A DNA stretch of 64,000 bases from positions 1-64,000 of the forward strand of contig SVIO01000004.1 of NCBI GenBank assembly GCA_015069465.1, written 5' to 3'. Shown in pieces: positions 35,320-44,186 of the stretch (positions within the stretch are counted from its first letter, which is position 1; every line of letters starts with the position of its first letter). Position numbers and translations under genes: made by a program. Source of the DNA: Clostridiales bacterium. Lineage in GTDB: Bacteria > Bacillota > Clostridia > Christensenellales > Borkfalkiaceae. The notes under the pieces were generated by a model. That model searched no databases. It was given only the letters and a program-made list of their open reading frames with translations, and was not told the DNA's origin.

Positions 35320-35994
35320 ATGGTTAATATTTTAATTGTAGATGATGACAAAAATATTAGAAAACTTTTGCAAGTTGTGCTTGAAAGGCAGGGCTTTAAC
35401 GTGCATTTGGCAAGTGATGGCTTAGAAGCATTAAGGGTTATAGACCAAGTAAAAATTGACCTTGCTATAGTCGATATAATGATGCCAAATATAGATGGAT
35501 ATGAGTTTACAAAAACGCTTAGAGATGGAAATGCTGATTTATCAGTTTTGATGATTTCTGCAAAAGATATGGTGGAAGATAGAAAGAAGGGCTTTATGGT
35601 TGGCATAGATGATTATATGACAAAGCCTATTGATATAGAAGAATTTCTTTTGCATGTAAAAGCACTACTTCGCCGTGCAAAAATCAATGATGAAAAAAAG
35701 ATTATCATAGGCGATGTTGTAGTTGACAGCGACAGTTTGACCGTTACAAAAAATGGAGAAACGCAAGTGCTTCCACAAAAGGAATTTTTATTGCTCTTTA
35801 AATTACTTTCTTATCCAGACAAGATTTTTACAAGAATACAACTTATGGATGAAATATGGGGTATGGACTGCGATACGGGTTGGGAAACAGTAACCGTGCA
35901 TATCGCAAGATTAAGAAAGCGTTTTGAAGGTTGGCAAGAGTTTGAAATTCAGTCGATAAGGGGCTTAGGATATAAGGTGGTAAAATCAAAATGA
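35320..35994 (+). CDS. OmpR-family response regulator
   Basis: The 224-residue protein has a receiver domain (1-120) with acidic Asp8-Asp10, phosphoacceptor Asp52 in VDIMMP and a TKP switch lysine. A winged-helix DNA-binding domain (about 130-222) follows, ending in RGLGYKV. It overlaps the kinase gene by four bases. The regulon is unknown, but the neighbouring MgtC and ceramidase-like genes are candidates for envelope-related targets (inference). Confidence 0.95.
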   Translation: MVNILIVDDDKNIRKLLQVVLERQGFNVHLASDGLEALRVIDQVKIDLAIVDIMMPNIDGYEFTKTLRDGNADLSVLMISAKDMVEDRKKGFMVGIDDYMTKPIDIEEFLLHVKALLRRAKINDEKKIIIGDVVVDSDSLTVTKNGETQVLPQKEFLLLFKLLSYPDKIFTRIQLMDEIWGMDCDTGWETVTVHIARLRKRFEGWQEFEIQSIRGLGYKVVKSK

Positions 35995-37058
35995 AATTAA
36001 ACTACTTAAAAGGCAGTTCAAAAGATATAACAGACAAAAAAAGGCGAAGAAAAATTCGTTCTATGTTCGTTTTATCGGTATTTTTTATACTGATAGCAAC
36101 CTATCTGCTTATGGCTTTAATGCTATTTATATTGACTAAACTTGACATCTTGCATGTGGAAATGCTTTCGCTATCAACGTGGCTACTATTACTTATATTT
36201 TTGGTGGCAAGTTTTATTGTTGGCTCTATTTTAACCATAATAGTAAGTAAATTCGTGCTTGGTGCAGTAAACACGGTTGCAGAAGGCATGAGTGCGCTTG
36301 CTAAAGGCAATTATGATGTTAGAATAGACCTTGGCAAAAATGAAGAGTCAAAGCAACTTGCAAACGGTTTTAACAAACTTGCTCAAGAATTAAAGTGCAC
36401 TCAAATGCTTAGGTCAAACTTTGTAAACGAATATGCACACGAGTTTAAAACGCCAATAGTGTCAATAAAAGGATTTGCTGAACTTTTAAAGCAAAAAGAT
36501 TTAACAGAAGAACAAAAACAAGAATATTTAGATGTAATCATTGAAGAAGCAAATAGACTTACATCTCTTTCTACAAACTCACTAAACCTATCCAAGATAG
36601 AAGACCAAAGAATTTTAAGCGAAAAATCAAGGTTTAATTTATCTGAACAAATAAGAAACAGCATATTGCTTTTAGAAAAAAATTGGCAACAAAAAAATAT
36701 AGAGTTTTTGATATCTCTTGAAGAATATGAGATAACGGCAAACGAAGAAATGCTAAAACAAGTTTGGATAAACCTTGTTGACAATGCAATAAAGTTTTCT
36801 AACGAAAGTGGCTTGATAGAGATAGAACTATTTGAAGAAAAAGATAAAATTGTGTTCACTATCACAAATGGTGGAAAAATAATTAGTCAAGACAATTACG
36901 ATAAAATATTTGAAAAGTTTTATAGATTAGATAGTAGTGGAAACGGGCACGGAGTAGGGCTTGCAATAGTTAAAAAAATTGTTGAACTTCACAGTGGAAG
37001 CGTGTCTGTTTTTAGCGAAAATGCTAGGACAAAATTTACTGTAAAATTGCCACTATAG
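35991..37058 (+). CDS. sensor histidine kinase
   Basis: The 355-residue protein has two membrane segments (about 25-50 and 62-85), a HAMP-like linker, and the H box YAHEFKTPI with His150. The ATP-binding domain has an N box WINLVDNAIKFS, F box and GNGHGVGLAIVKKI. The extracytoplasmic loop between the two helices is very short, so it likely senses within the membrane. Its partner is the regulator encoded just upstream. Confidence 0.95.
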   Translation: MKLNYLKGSSKDITDKKRRRKIRSMFVLSVFFILIATYLLMALMLFILTKLDILHVEMLSLSTWLLLLIFLVASFIVGSILTIIVSKFVLGAVNTVAEGMSALAKGNYDVRIDLGKNEESKQLANGFNKLAQELKCTQMLRSNFVNEYAHEFKTPIVSIKGFAELLKQKDLTEEQKQEYLDVIIEEANRLTSLSTNSLNLSKIEDQRILSEKSRFNLSEQIRNSILLLEKNWQQKNIEFLISLEEYEITANEEMLKQVWINLVDNAIKFSNESGLIEIELFEEKDKIVFTITNGGKIISQDNYDKIFEKFYRLDSSGNGHGVGLAIVKKIVELHSGSVSVFSENARTKFTVKLPL

Positions 37059-37104
37059 TATGTTAAAAAATTTAGTAATTTTTTATATAACAATGTGTAA
37101 ATAA

Positions 37105-37133
37105 TTGCTATAAAAAAATAATTATGCTAAAAT
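37105..37133 (+). promoter_or_regulatory. promoter of the ceramidase-like gene
   Basis: TTGCTA at 37105-37110 and TAAAAT at 37128-37133 are 17 bases apart. Confidence 0.65.
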
Positions 37134-37164
37134 CATATTAACGATATATTTATGGAGAAGAAAA

Positions 37165-38520
37165 ATGGCAGATTTAAAAGTTGGTTTTGGTAGAGTTAAT
37201 ATCACTCCACCAATGGGAATATTTGTTACAGGTTATGCAGTAAAAAGATATGCTGACGGCGTTCTAGATGAGTTAGAAATAAATGCTATCGCACTTGATG
37301 ATGGAAACAAAAGAGTAGTTATGCTTTCTGTTGACAATATAGGCATAGCAAAAGTTTATTATGAAGAATTTAAAAATACTATTTGCGAACAAGTTGGCTT
37401 AAAGAGAGAAGAACTATTTATTCACAGCACCCATACCCACACAGGTCCTGCATTAAGACCTGTTAGTGGTGAAGAAGAATTGAAAATGGTTGAAGAATAT
37501 AAAGCCTTTGTCATCAAAAGATGCGTTGACGCTAGTAACTTTGCACTCGCTGATTTAAAACCAGCAAAAATGGGTTATGGTTTGGCAAAAGCACCAAACA
37601 TTGCCTTCATTAGAAGATATCGCATGAAAGACGGCAGTGTAAAAACAAACCCAGGCGTTAACAATCCAGATATTCTTCATCCTATTGGGGAAACTGATGA
37701 TAGCGTTAGCGTTATCCGTTTTGATAGAGAAAATGCTGAAACAATTGTTCTTGCAAACTTTGGTTGCCACCCAGACACTGTTGGTGGATGCAAAATTTCT
37801 GCAGACTGGCCGGGTTTTACAAGGCGTTTTGTTGAAAAAGCAATCGATAACACAAAGTGTATATTCTTTAACGGCGCAGAAGGTGACGTAAACCACGTTA
37901 ACGTTCATCCTACTAGTGGTGACTTTAACGATATGTTCAACGACTTTGACGGATGCTCTCGTGGATATGGCCACGCAAGACATATGGGAAGAGTTATTGC
38001 AGGTGCTGTTATGCAAGTTTATGATAAAGTAAACTACACTGATGACACTGAAATTAAATGTTTGCAAAGAACTTATGATATTCCAGCAAACGTTCCAGAC
38101 CCAAAAGATATGCCACTTGCAAAAAAATATCACGAATTGCATTTAGCAGGCAAAGATGATGAAATTCCATATAAAGCAATGATGCTTACAACAGTTGTGT
38201 GTGAAGCAGCAAGAATGGTAAGACTAGAAAATGGTCCTGAAAGTTTCCCATTTTTACTCAGTGCAGTTTCAATCGGCAAAGTTGCTCTACTTGGTATTCC
38301 AGGCGAACCATTTAATGGAATAGGCAGTGCATTAAAACAAACAGAAGGCTATGATATGATTGTGCCTTGCTGTTTAGTGAATAGTCACGAAGGTTATTTC
38401 CCAATGCAAGACTCTTATGATGAAGGTGGCTATGAAGCAAGAGTTTCTAACTTTAAGGCTGGCGTTGCTGAAAAGATTATTGCATATGGCAAAGAAATGT
38501 TAACAGATTTAAGAAAATAA
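37165..38520 (+). CDS. neutral/alkaline ceramidase-like N-terminal domain protein
   Basis: The 451-residue protein matches the N-terminal domain of neutral/alkaline non-lysosomal ceramidases. Motifs are GFGRVNITPPMG, the zinc site HSTHTHTGPALR, NFGCHPDTVGG, FFNGAEGDVNH and the late IPGEPFNG. Ceramidases split ceramide into sphingosine and fatty acid. This protein lacks both a signal peptide and the C-terminal immunoglobulin-like domain, so it probably acts in the cytoplasm on an amide substrate that need not be ceramide. Confidence 0.88.
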   Translation: MADLKVGFGRVNITPPMGIFVTGYAVKRYADGVLDELEINAIALDDGNKRVVMLSVDNIGIAKVYYEEFKNTICEQVGLKREELFIHSTHTHTGPALRPVSGEEELKMVEEYKAFVIKRCVDASNFALADLKPAKMGYGLAKAPNIAFIRRYRMKDGSVKTNPGVNNPDILHPIGETDDSVSVIRFDRENAETIVLANFGCHPDTVGGCKISADWPGFTRRFVEKAIDNTKCIFFNGAEGDVNHVNVHPTSGDFNDMFNDFDGCSRGYGHARHMGRVIAGAVMQVYDKVNYTDDTEIKCLQRTYDIPANVPDPKDMPLAKKYHELHLAGKDDEIPYKAMMLTTVVCEAARMVRLENGPESFPFLLSAVSIGKVALLGIPGEPFNGIGSALKQTEGYDMIVPCCLVNSHEGYFPMQDSYDEGGYEARVSNFKAGVAEKIIAYGKEMLTDLRK

Positions 38521-38556
38521 TAATATAATAATAGGAAATAAAGGTTAATCAAAGAG

Positions 38557-38579
38557 CAAGGGCGTTCCCCTTGTTTTTT
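38557..38579 (+). terminator. terminator after the ceramidase-like gene
   Basis: CAAGGG pairs with CCCTTG and is followed by six T residues. It lies inside the leader of the antiporter gene. Confidence 0.8.
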
Positions 38580-38600
38580 GATGCAAAGAAGGAAAAGATT

Positions 38601-39887
38601 ATGGAGATACTTTTAAGTTTAGCAATAGCATTGTTCGCAGGGCTAATGCTATCAAGGGTTGCAAAACTACTTGGACTTCCTGCAGTAACTGCATATTTAG
38701 TTGCAGGTATACTCATCGGCCCATTTTGCTTAGGAAGACTTGGAGTTCAAGGCTTGGGTTTTTCACATGGACTTCTTGAAGACATGGGCATAATTTCAGA
38801 CGTTGCACTTGGCTTTATTGCCTTTGCAATAGGTAATGAATTTAGACTTTCTCAATTAAAAACAATAGGAAAGCAAGCAACGATAATAGGTATATTACAA
38901 GCCGTTATAACAACTATAGTTGTTGATATAGCACTCATTACATTGCATTTTATAATTCCTGATAAATTCCCAATGTCAGCAGCAATCATCATGGGTGCAA
39001 TAGCCGCCGCAACAGCCCCAGCAGCAACACTTATGGTTGTTCGCCAATACAAGGCAAAAGGCCCTGTAACTGGTGTTTTACTTCCTGTAGTTGCTCTAGA
39101 CGATGCTGTTGGCCTTGTAATATTCTCAATTTCATTTGGCGTGGCAAGGGCTTTAGAAGAAAGCGTAAGCATCTTAGCAATCGTTGTTGAACCTATTGCT
39201 GAAGTTGTTATGTCAGTTGGACTTGGCGCTATTATGGGATATGTCTTTACCTTCTTTGAAAGGTTTTTCCACTCTCGTTCAAAAAGACTTGCAATGAGCG
39301 TTGCGTTTGTTTTCTTAACTGTGGGAATTTCAATGATTGAGTTTGAAATAGGTGGACTTGAATTCCGTTTCTCATCGCTTCTTGCATGCATGATGCTTGG
39401 CACAATTTTCTGTAATATTTGTGATTTTTCGGCGCAACTTATGGATAGGCTTGACAGATGGACGGCACCGATATTTATTTTGTTCTTCGTTATAAGTGGT
39501 GCAGAGTTAGACTTAAATGTTTTAACCGATTTTATAATCGTTCTAATCGGCGTAGTTTATATCTTGTTCCGTTGCTTAGGTAAATATTATGGTGCATCAT
39601 TTAGTGCAAGGCTTTCAAAAAGTGAGCCTAACATTGTTAAATATTTAGGTATAACACTTTTTCCACAAGCAGGTGTTGCACTAGGCATGGCAATAACCGT
39701 TGGCAACGCAATGGGTGGTGCTATTGCCACAATAGTTGCAAATCTAACATTGTTCTCAGTTTTAATTTATGAACTTGTTGGCCCATATCTAACAAAGATT
39801 GCATTAACCCGTGCTGGTGAAATTAACCCAGAAGGCAAAATTAGTCAAAGAAACATTGACAGTCAACTTTCTAGCGACATAAAATAG
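38601..39887 (+). CDS. CPA-family cation/proton antiporter
   Basis: The 428-residue protein has about 12 membrane segments and the Na+/H+ exchanger fold. Characteristic stretches are LLGLPAVTAYLVAGILIGP, AAATAPAATLMVVRQYKAKG and ALDDAVGLVIFSISFG with an Asp pair in the ion-binding helix. No C-terminal TrkA-N or RCK domain follows. It exchanges Na+ or K+ for protons in pH and ion homeostasis. ATG 38601 follows AAGGAA; an upstream in-frame ATG at 38571 sits within the terminator. Confidence 0.9.
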   Translation: MEILLSLAIALFAGLMLSRVAKLLGLPAVTAYLVAGILIGPFCLGRLGVQGLGFSHGLLEDMGIISDVALGFIAFAIGNEFRLSQLKTIGKQATIIGILQAVITTIVVDIALITLHFIIPDKFPMSAAIIMGAIAAATAPAATLMVVRQYKAKGPVTGVLLPVVALDDAVGLVIFSISFGVARALEESVSILAIVVEPIAEVVMSVGLGAIMGYVFTFFERFFHSRSKRLAMSVAFVFLTVGISMIEFEIGGLEFRFSSLLACMMLGTIFCNICDFSAQLMDRLDRWTAPIFILFFVISGAELDLNVLTDFIIVLIGVVYILFRCLGKYYGASFSARLSKSEPNIVKYLGITLFPQAGVALGMAITVGNAMGGAIATIVANLTLFSVLIYELVGPYLTKIALTRAGEINPEGKISQRNIDSQLSSDIK

Positions 39888-39904
39888 ATTTAATAAAAAA
39901 CTTG

Positions 39905-39930
39905 CCCCTACCCAAAAGGTGGGGGTTTTT
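39905..39930 (+). terminator. terminator of the antiporter gene
   Basis: CCCCTACC pairs with GGTGGGGG around CAAAA, followed by five T residues. Confidence 0.85.
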
Positions 39931-40026
39931 ATTTATAAAAATAAATAAATTTGTTAAAAATTGTTTATTTTTTATGATTAGTGTGGTATAATTAGGCAAA
40001 AGATTTTCAAAAGGAGAACGGCATAA

Positions 40027-41157
40027 ATGACAAAGAGAATAAGCCTATCAAAAATGCTTTTAATAATTGTCTTATCGCTTGTTGTTTTGTCAAGTGCTTT
40101 TGTCCTTCCTAACAATGCTTTTGCCAACTCGGTTATTTTCTTAGATGTAATTAATTCTAGTTTTGAAAACACTAATTTAGAGCAGTATGATAAGCCTTTT
40201 GCAACCGATTGGATTATAAACAACGGCAGTTTTGATGCAGATAATGTAAATATAATTTCAACTAACGCTTATGATAAAATCAATTATTGGCAGTTTGAAA
40301 AGGGAACATACTTTGTTGAGAGCCAAAATTTTATTGATATACAAAGCGCCGAATATATTTTTGGTGTTAAGTTTATATTTTCTAACATCAATGATAGTTG
40401 TGCTCTTGTGGTTAAAGGTTATAATGCAAATGGCGAACTTATATCGACAAACAAAGGTGAGACTATTGAAAGCAAGCAAGAATTTATTGGCATGTGGCAA
40501 GAAACTTTTGTAACGGCTGAGATAAGTGATAATGTAAAGAAAATAAAAATTTCAATTGAAATTAATGCTAATAATGGCACTGTTGGTATAGACAATGTTT
40601 ATGCTCATAAAAACTTTATCAGTGTTTATGATGGAGCATCAATATCTTTAGAAAGAAATGTTTTATTACTTCGTTTTACTGCAAAAATTGATGCCGATAT
40701 TTATAAAACCTTTGTAGATAATTATGAAAATGTAAGCGTAGGCATGGTTTTTGCACCAAGAAAGCAAGTTGTGGCTGTGGGAGAGTTTACTATTAAAGGT
40801 ATTCCAGAAGACGGCAATGTAAAAGTCATAACTTCTAATCACTGGAACAATCCAGAGTCGTATCAACAAAGTGGATATTACACTTATAGTTGTGCATTTG
40901 GTGGGGATTATAGTTCATTAGAAAAAATAATAGAGATTTTGGTTGTTTCAAGACCTTTTATAAAATATACCGAAAATGGCAGAGAAAAAATTATTTATTC
41001 AAGTTGGAATTTAGAAAATAACTGTCGCTCAATGCGTCAGGTGGCAACACTTGCAAAGCAAGACACAGATGTTTATAATAGTTATGATTTAGACCAACAA
41101 GAAATAATTTCAGCCTTTGTTGAAGGAAGAGTTCCAAATTTTGAAGGTTTAGATTAG
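40027..41157 (+). CDS. secreted protein of unknown function, carbohydrate-module-like
   Basis: The 376-residue protein has a clear Sec signal peptide (about 1-32), with a cleavage-compatible AFAN site. Residues 40-200 begin with NSSFENTNLEQYDKPFATDW and end in GTVGIDNVYAHK, a pattern seen in carbohydrate-binding jelly-roll modules (LamG/CBM-like). The C-terminal half is beta-rich with no motif I recognise. There is no lipobox or sorting signal, so it is probably released or loosely bound. The function is unknown. Confidence 0.75.
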   Translation: MTKRISLSKMLLIIVLSLVVLSSAFVLPNNAFANSVIFLDVINSSFENTNLEQYDKPFATDWIINNGSFDADNVNIISTNAYDKINYWQFEKGTYFVESQNFIDIQSAEYIFGVKFIFSNINDSCALVVKGYNANGELISTNKGETIESKQEFIGMWQETFVTAEISDNVKKIKISIEINANNGTVGIDNVYAHKNFISVYDGASISLERNVLLLRFTAKIDADIYKTFVDNYENVSVGMVFAPRKQVVAVGEFTIKGIPEDGNVKVITSNHWNNPESYQQSGYYTYSCAFGGDYSSLEKIIEILVVSRPFIKYTENGREKIIYSSWNLENNCRSMRQVATLAKQDTDVYNSYDLDQQEIISAFVEGRVPNFEGLD

Positions 41158-41190
41158 TGCATAGATAAAATAGATAAAAAAGCAAAATAA

Positions 41191-41225
41191 AAATGCAGTT
41201 GAAAGTCAACTGCATTTTCTTTTTT
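41191..41225. terminator. bidirectional terminator
   Basis: AAATGCAGTTGA pairs with TCAACTGCATTT (12 bp), with a T tract on the right. It separates the converging secreted-protein and kinase-like genes. Confidence 0.92.
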
Positions 41226-41227
41226 AA

Positions 41228-41857
41228 TTATTTTTCATTTTGCTCAGCAAACCATCTTTTAACAAACTCAGCAAGAGCAATAGAAAGTTGCTCAATATCC
41301 CAACCTGTAGTGTTTATTATCAAATGATAAGAATTTCGGTTTCCCCACTCGCCATCGGCAATGAGATAACGGGTTCTGGCACGATTTTTGTCTATTCGTT
41401 TAATCATTTTTTTGAACTGCTTGTATGTAAAAGACTTTTCATCGCCCGTTGCACGCTCTTGGCAACGCTTAATTTTAGCATCCATATCAGCGCAAATAAA
41501 TAGGTTAAGTGGATTTTTATCGTGAAGAAGAACGTCTGCATTTCTACCAACAATAATGCAGTTTTTCTTGTTATTCGCAATTTCTTCAATAACAAGTCTT
41601 TGTTCTCTCAAAAGGTTAACGTCAGGTGCGTTTATGTATATTGGTGACATAAAAGAGTGGTGGAAAGATAGGGTATACGTTTGCCACACGTGGTTATTTA
41701 GCGTGTGTTCAACATAATCTTCATCAACGTTATGCCTTTTTGCAATTTCGGTGATAATTTCTCTGTCATAATAGTCATAATCAAGAATTTCTGCAAGCCT
41801 TTTTCCAAGTTCTCTACCACCACTACCGAACTCTCTGCTAATAGTAATTATATTCAT
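41228..41857 (-). CDS. cytidylate-kinase-like protein
   Basis: The 209-residue protein belongs to the cytidylate-kinase-like family: the P loop is ISREFGSGGRELGKRLAE, followed by DREIITEIAKR, IIVGRNADVLL and a lid RCQERATGD. Real cytidylate kinases have GPAGSGKST, so the substrate may differ. It is a cytoplasmic P-loop kinase, monocistronic, with its own promoter at 41914-41942. The family is common in Clostridia, without a proven reaction. Confidence 0.88.
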   Translation of the reverse strand: MNIITISREFGSGGRELGKRLAEILDYDYYDREIITEIAKRHNVDEDYVEHTLNNHVWQTYTLSFHHSFMSPIYINAPDVNLLREQRLVIEEIANNKKNCIIVGRNADVLLHDKNPLNLFICADMDAKIKRCQERATGDEKSFTYKQFKKMIKRIDKNRARTRYLIADGEWGNRNSYHLIINTTGWDIEQLSIALAEFVKRWFAEQNEK

Positions 41858-41913
41858 TTTAGCCCCCTTTATATATGTATTAAGTAAATGCTACTTTTAT
41901 ATTTACTATAATA

Positions 41914-41942
41914 ATTATACTATAACTTTATTCAAATATCAA
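41914..41942 (-). promoter_or_regulatory. promoter of the cytidylate-kinase-like gene
   Basis: On the minus strand TTGATA (41937-41942) and TATAAT (41914-41919) are 17 bases apart. Confidence 0.75.
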
Positions 41943-41991
41943 TACCCTTTTTAGAATTTGTGTTAAATCAGGCGTTTTGTCTATAAAAAAA

Positions 41992-42024
41992 CAAAAAAAT
42001 CAGCACGGAAGTATCCGTGCTGAT
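41992..42024 (-). terminator. terminator of the SulP gene
   Basis: On the minus strand ATCAGCACGGA pairs with TCCGTGCTGAT around a short loop, followed by seven T residues. Confidence 0.93.
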
Positions 42025-42044
42025 AAAATTTTAATTTTAGTTAA

Positions 42045-43322
42045 TTAGTTGTTTTCTTGTTTTTCTTTGCGTTTTGCAATTATATATTTAATAAGAACTA
42101 TTAAATAATGAACAACAAGACCAACAGCAATTGCTTTAACTAAGTCAAATATAACTGTTAGTGCAAATGTTATAACAAGAACTAAAATGTTGTTCCACTC
42201 TTTGCTCTTGCAAATACTAACGAATTGTCGCCACTCGCTCATGTTATATGCAACCATAATTAAAATCGATGCAATAATAGGCATAGGGATATAAGATGCA
42301 AGTGGCATTAAAACAACGAGAACAAGCAAAAGCACAACTGCGTGCACCATGCCAGAAAGTGGAGATTTGCCACCATTTTTAACGTTTGCAGCCGTTCTTG
42401 CAATTGCACCCGTTGCAGGTATTCCACCGAAAAAGCCAACAAGCATATTACTTGTTCCAAGTGCTATAAGTTCTGTGTTTGAGTTGTGCTTATCGCCAAC
42501 CATTTTGTCAGAAACAACGCAAGATAAAAGCGATTCAATACCAGCAAGTAGTGCAATGGTAAATGCGCTAGGTAAAAGTGCAAGTATTCTTTCGCCCGTA
42601 ATTTCAGGAAGGCTAAACTTTGGAAGGTCAGATGATATTGTGTAAAGCGAGCCGATTGTGTTAGCGTTAACAACTGAGATAAGGCATACGAGTGCGCCAA
42701 CGATAACGGCTATTAGCGATGCAGGAATTTTTTTGAAAATCTTTGGCCAAACAATAAGAATTGCAAGTCCAAGAAGTCCAACGCCAAACGCCCAAAAATT
42801 AAAAGTAGAAAAATGCTCAATTATTAAAGAAAGTTTTTCGGTCGTTTCAATGGCGACTGTGCCAGCAGGATAGGTAAGTCCAAAAAAGTCTTTAAGTTGG
42901 CCTATTGCAAGGGTTACTGCTATACCAGAAGTAAAACCAACAGTTATTGAGTGTGGAATAAACTTGATTAGCGAGCCAACTCTTAAAAGACCCATAAGGA
43001 TAAGCAAAATACCTGCCATAATGGTTGCAAGGAAAAGCCCGTCCATACCTTGAGTGAGTATTATTCCAGCAACAATGGTTGCAAAAGCAGCAGTTGGTCC
43101 TGTTATGTTAACTTTACTGCCACCTAAAAGCGAAGCAAAAAACCCAGCAATAATGGCTGTAAAAAGTCCTGTTTCTGGTCTTGCGCCCGAAGCAATGGCA
43201 AGCGCAATAGATAGTGGAAGCGCAATGATTGCAACGATAACGCCTGCAATTATGTCCGAAAGATAGTCTTTTGTTTTATAGCCCTTAAAAGCCGATAAAA
43301 CCTTAGGTTCAAATAATTTCAT
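42045..43322 (-). CDS. SulP-family anion transporter
   Basis: The 425-residue membrane protein has about 12 segments and SLC26/SulP motifs: DIIAGVIVAIIALPLSIALAIASG, GLFTAIIAGFFASLLGGS and the NVTGPTAAF-like KVNITGPTAAF. It likely carries sulfate, bicarbonate or another anion. The C-terminal STAS domain usual in the family is missing; the protein ends soon after the last helix in a Lys-rich tail. ATG 43322 follows AGGAG by seven bases. Confidence 0.92.
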   Translation of the reverse strand: MKLFEPKVLSAFKGYKTKDYLSDIIAGVIVAIIALPLSIALAIASGARPETGLFTAIIAGFFASLLGGSKVNITGPTAAFATIVAGIILTQGMDGLFLATIMAGILLILMGLLRVGSLIKFIPHSITVGFTSGIAVTLAIGQLKDFFGLTYPAGTVAIETTEKLSLIIEHFSTFNFWAFGVGLLGLAILIVWPKIFKKIPASLIAVIVGALVCLISVVNANTIGSLYTISSDLPKFSLPEITGERILALLPSAFTIALLAGIESLLSCVVSDKMVGDKHNSNTELIALGTSNMLVGFFGGIPATGAIARTAANVKNGGKSPLSGMVHAVVLLLVLVVLMPLASYIPMPIIASILIMVAYNMSEWRQFVSICKSKEWNNILVLVITFALTVIFDLVKAIAVGLVVHYLIVLIKYIIAKRKEKQENN

Positions 43323-43346
43323 AAACAATCTCCTTTGTGCTAAAAC

Positions 43347-43375
43347 ATTATATAATAAACAAAAATAAAAGGCAA
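43347..43375 (-). promoter_or_regulatory. promoter of the SulP gene
   Basis: On the minus strand TTGCCT (43370-43375) and TATAAT (43347-43352) are 17 bases apart. Confidence 0.75.
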
Positions 43376-43422
43376 TAAAACTAAAACAAAAAACATTAAA
43401 AATTTAATTAAAATTTAAGAGA

Positions 43423-43484
43423 TGCTATGTAGTGCAAAATATAAACTCGCTTTATTTCAATAATAGTTATTATCATAGCATTAT
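43423..43484. repeat. widely spaced inverted repeat
   Basis: ATGCTATG (43423-43430) and CATAGCAT (43477-43484) are perfect inverted copies about 46 bases apart, with a smaller internal AT-rich dyad between them. The stretch lies between the DUF4234 terminator and the SulP promoter and may fold as RNA or bind a protein. Confidence 0.4.
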
Positions 43485-43509
43485 AATATAACTCACATAT
43501 AAGTTGAAA

Positions 43510-43540
43510 CAAAAAAAGAGCGCTCAAATAGCACTCTTTA
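43510..43540 (-). terminator. terminator of the DUF4234 gene
   Basis: On the minus strand AAAGAGTGCT pairs with AGCGCTCTTT (one wobble), followed by a T tract. Confidence 0.9.
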
Positions 43541-43591
43541 TTATTGTGGAGTTTGTGAAACATAAAACTACTCTTTTAACATACATAAGGT

Positions 43592-43957
43592 TTAGCAATT
43601 TATCTTATTTGACAATTGATTGTTTTCGCAAATTCTATTTATTTGTCCTTGTATAATAAGTGGTGAGAAAATAAGGCCAATAATTAATAGATTCAATATT
43701 AAAGTGCAAATTCTTTTATCTTCGCCATTAAGAGTTTTTAAGATTGAACATAATTTCCATTGCCAAATAATTCCATAAATTCCTAAAGTAAAAACTGTTA
43801 GTGTAATAATCAAAAAAGATGGCGTTTTGCTCAAATTTTTTTTAACTAGAGATGATTGAATACTCCCTACCCAATATAAAAGATACACGCCGGCTAAAGA
43901 AGCTTGACCTAATATTGCTATCAGTAAAAACATTTTGAATCGATTTCTTAAATGCAT
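43592..43957 (-). CDS. small DUF4234-like membrane protein
   Basis: The 121-residue protein has three to four hydrophobic segments. The stretch TVFTLGIYGIIWQWKLCSILKTLNG is typical of the DUF4234 membrane family, followed by another helix and a polar tail. ATG 43957 is chosen for the AAGGAG seven to eight bases upstream; an earlier in-frame ATG at 43993 has none. The function is unknown. Its promoter is 230 bases upstream, and the leader between folds into the structured RNA with a terminator described next, so expression is probably controlled by attenuation. Confidence 0.8.
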   Translation of the reverse strand: MHLRNRFKMFLLIAILGQASLAGVYLLYWVGSIQSSLVKKNLSKTPSFLIITLTVFTLGIYGIIWQWKLCSILKTLNGEDKRICTLILNLLIIGLIFSPLIIQGQINRICENNQLSNKINC

Positions 43958-43978
43958 ATCAAATCTCCTTAAAAACAT

Positions 43979-44008
43979 AAAAAAATGCGTCAACCGAAGT
44001 CAACGCAC
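43979..44008 (-). terminator. leader terminator before the DUF4234 gene
   Basis: On the minus strand TGCGTTGAC-TTCG-GTTGACGCA forms a 9-bp hairpin with a UUCG loop (two wobble pairs), followed by seven T residues. It lies between the leader RNA and the ribosome binding site, so it would stop the gene unless antiterminated. Confidence 0.88.
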
Positions 44009-44019
44009 AAAAAACGCAA

Positions 44020-44180
44020 ACTCCGATTGTCGCTAAACTAACCATAACAAAACAAGATATACTCTCTTGACTCTACTATGTGGAATTTGCATTTTTATCA
44101 AATTCTAAAAGCAAAGCCAAAATAGGGTATAAAACCCATGTAAAAAGAGATACCTAATTTTGTTATTTAGTTAGTTTAGC
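44020..44180 (-). ncRNA. unassigned structured leader RNA, riboswitch candidate
   Basis: On the minus strand the transcript should begin at about 44180, exactly where GCTAAACTAAC starts. This pairs perfectly with GTTAGTTTAGC 140 bases later (44032-44042), extended by ATAACAAAA/TTTTGTTAT, a closing stem of 20 base pairs. Inside are hairpins GGGT/ACCC and GAATTTG/CAAATTC and a possible TCTCTT/AAGAGA stem. Just after the closing stem, CAATCGGAGT (44020-44029) can pair over ten bases with ACTTCGGTTG, the core of the following terminator, so the two folds exclude each other. I do not recognise the consensus of any known riboswitch class. Confidence 0.65.
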
Positions 44181-44186
44181 ATTATT

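Noticed and set aside
37555..38142. Minus-strand frame inside the ceramidase-like gene
   Set aside because: It is antisense to conserved motifs, with no ribosome binding site.
44020..44180. 6S RNA
   Set aside because: The size is close, but the inner part branches into hairpins rather than one rod with a central bubble, and an antiterminator, terminator and gene follow.
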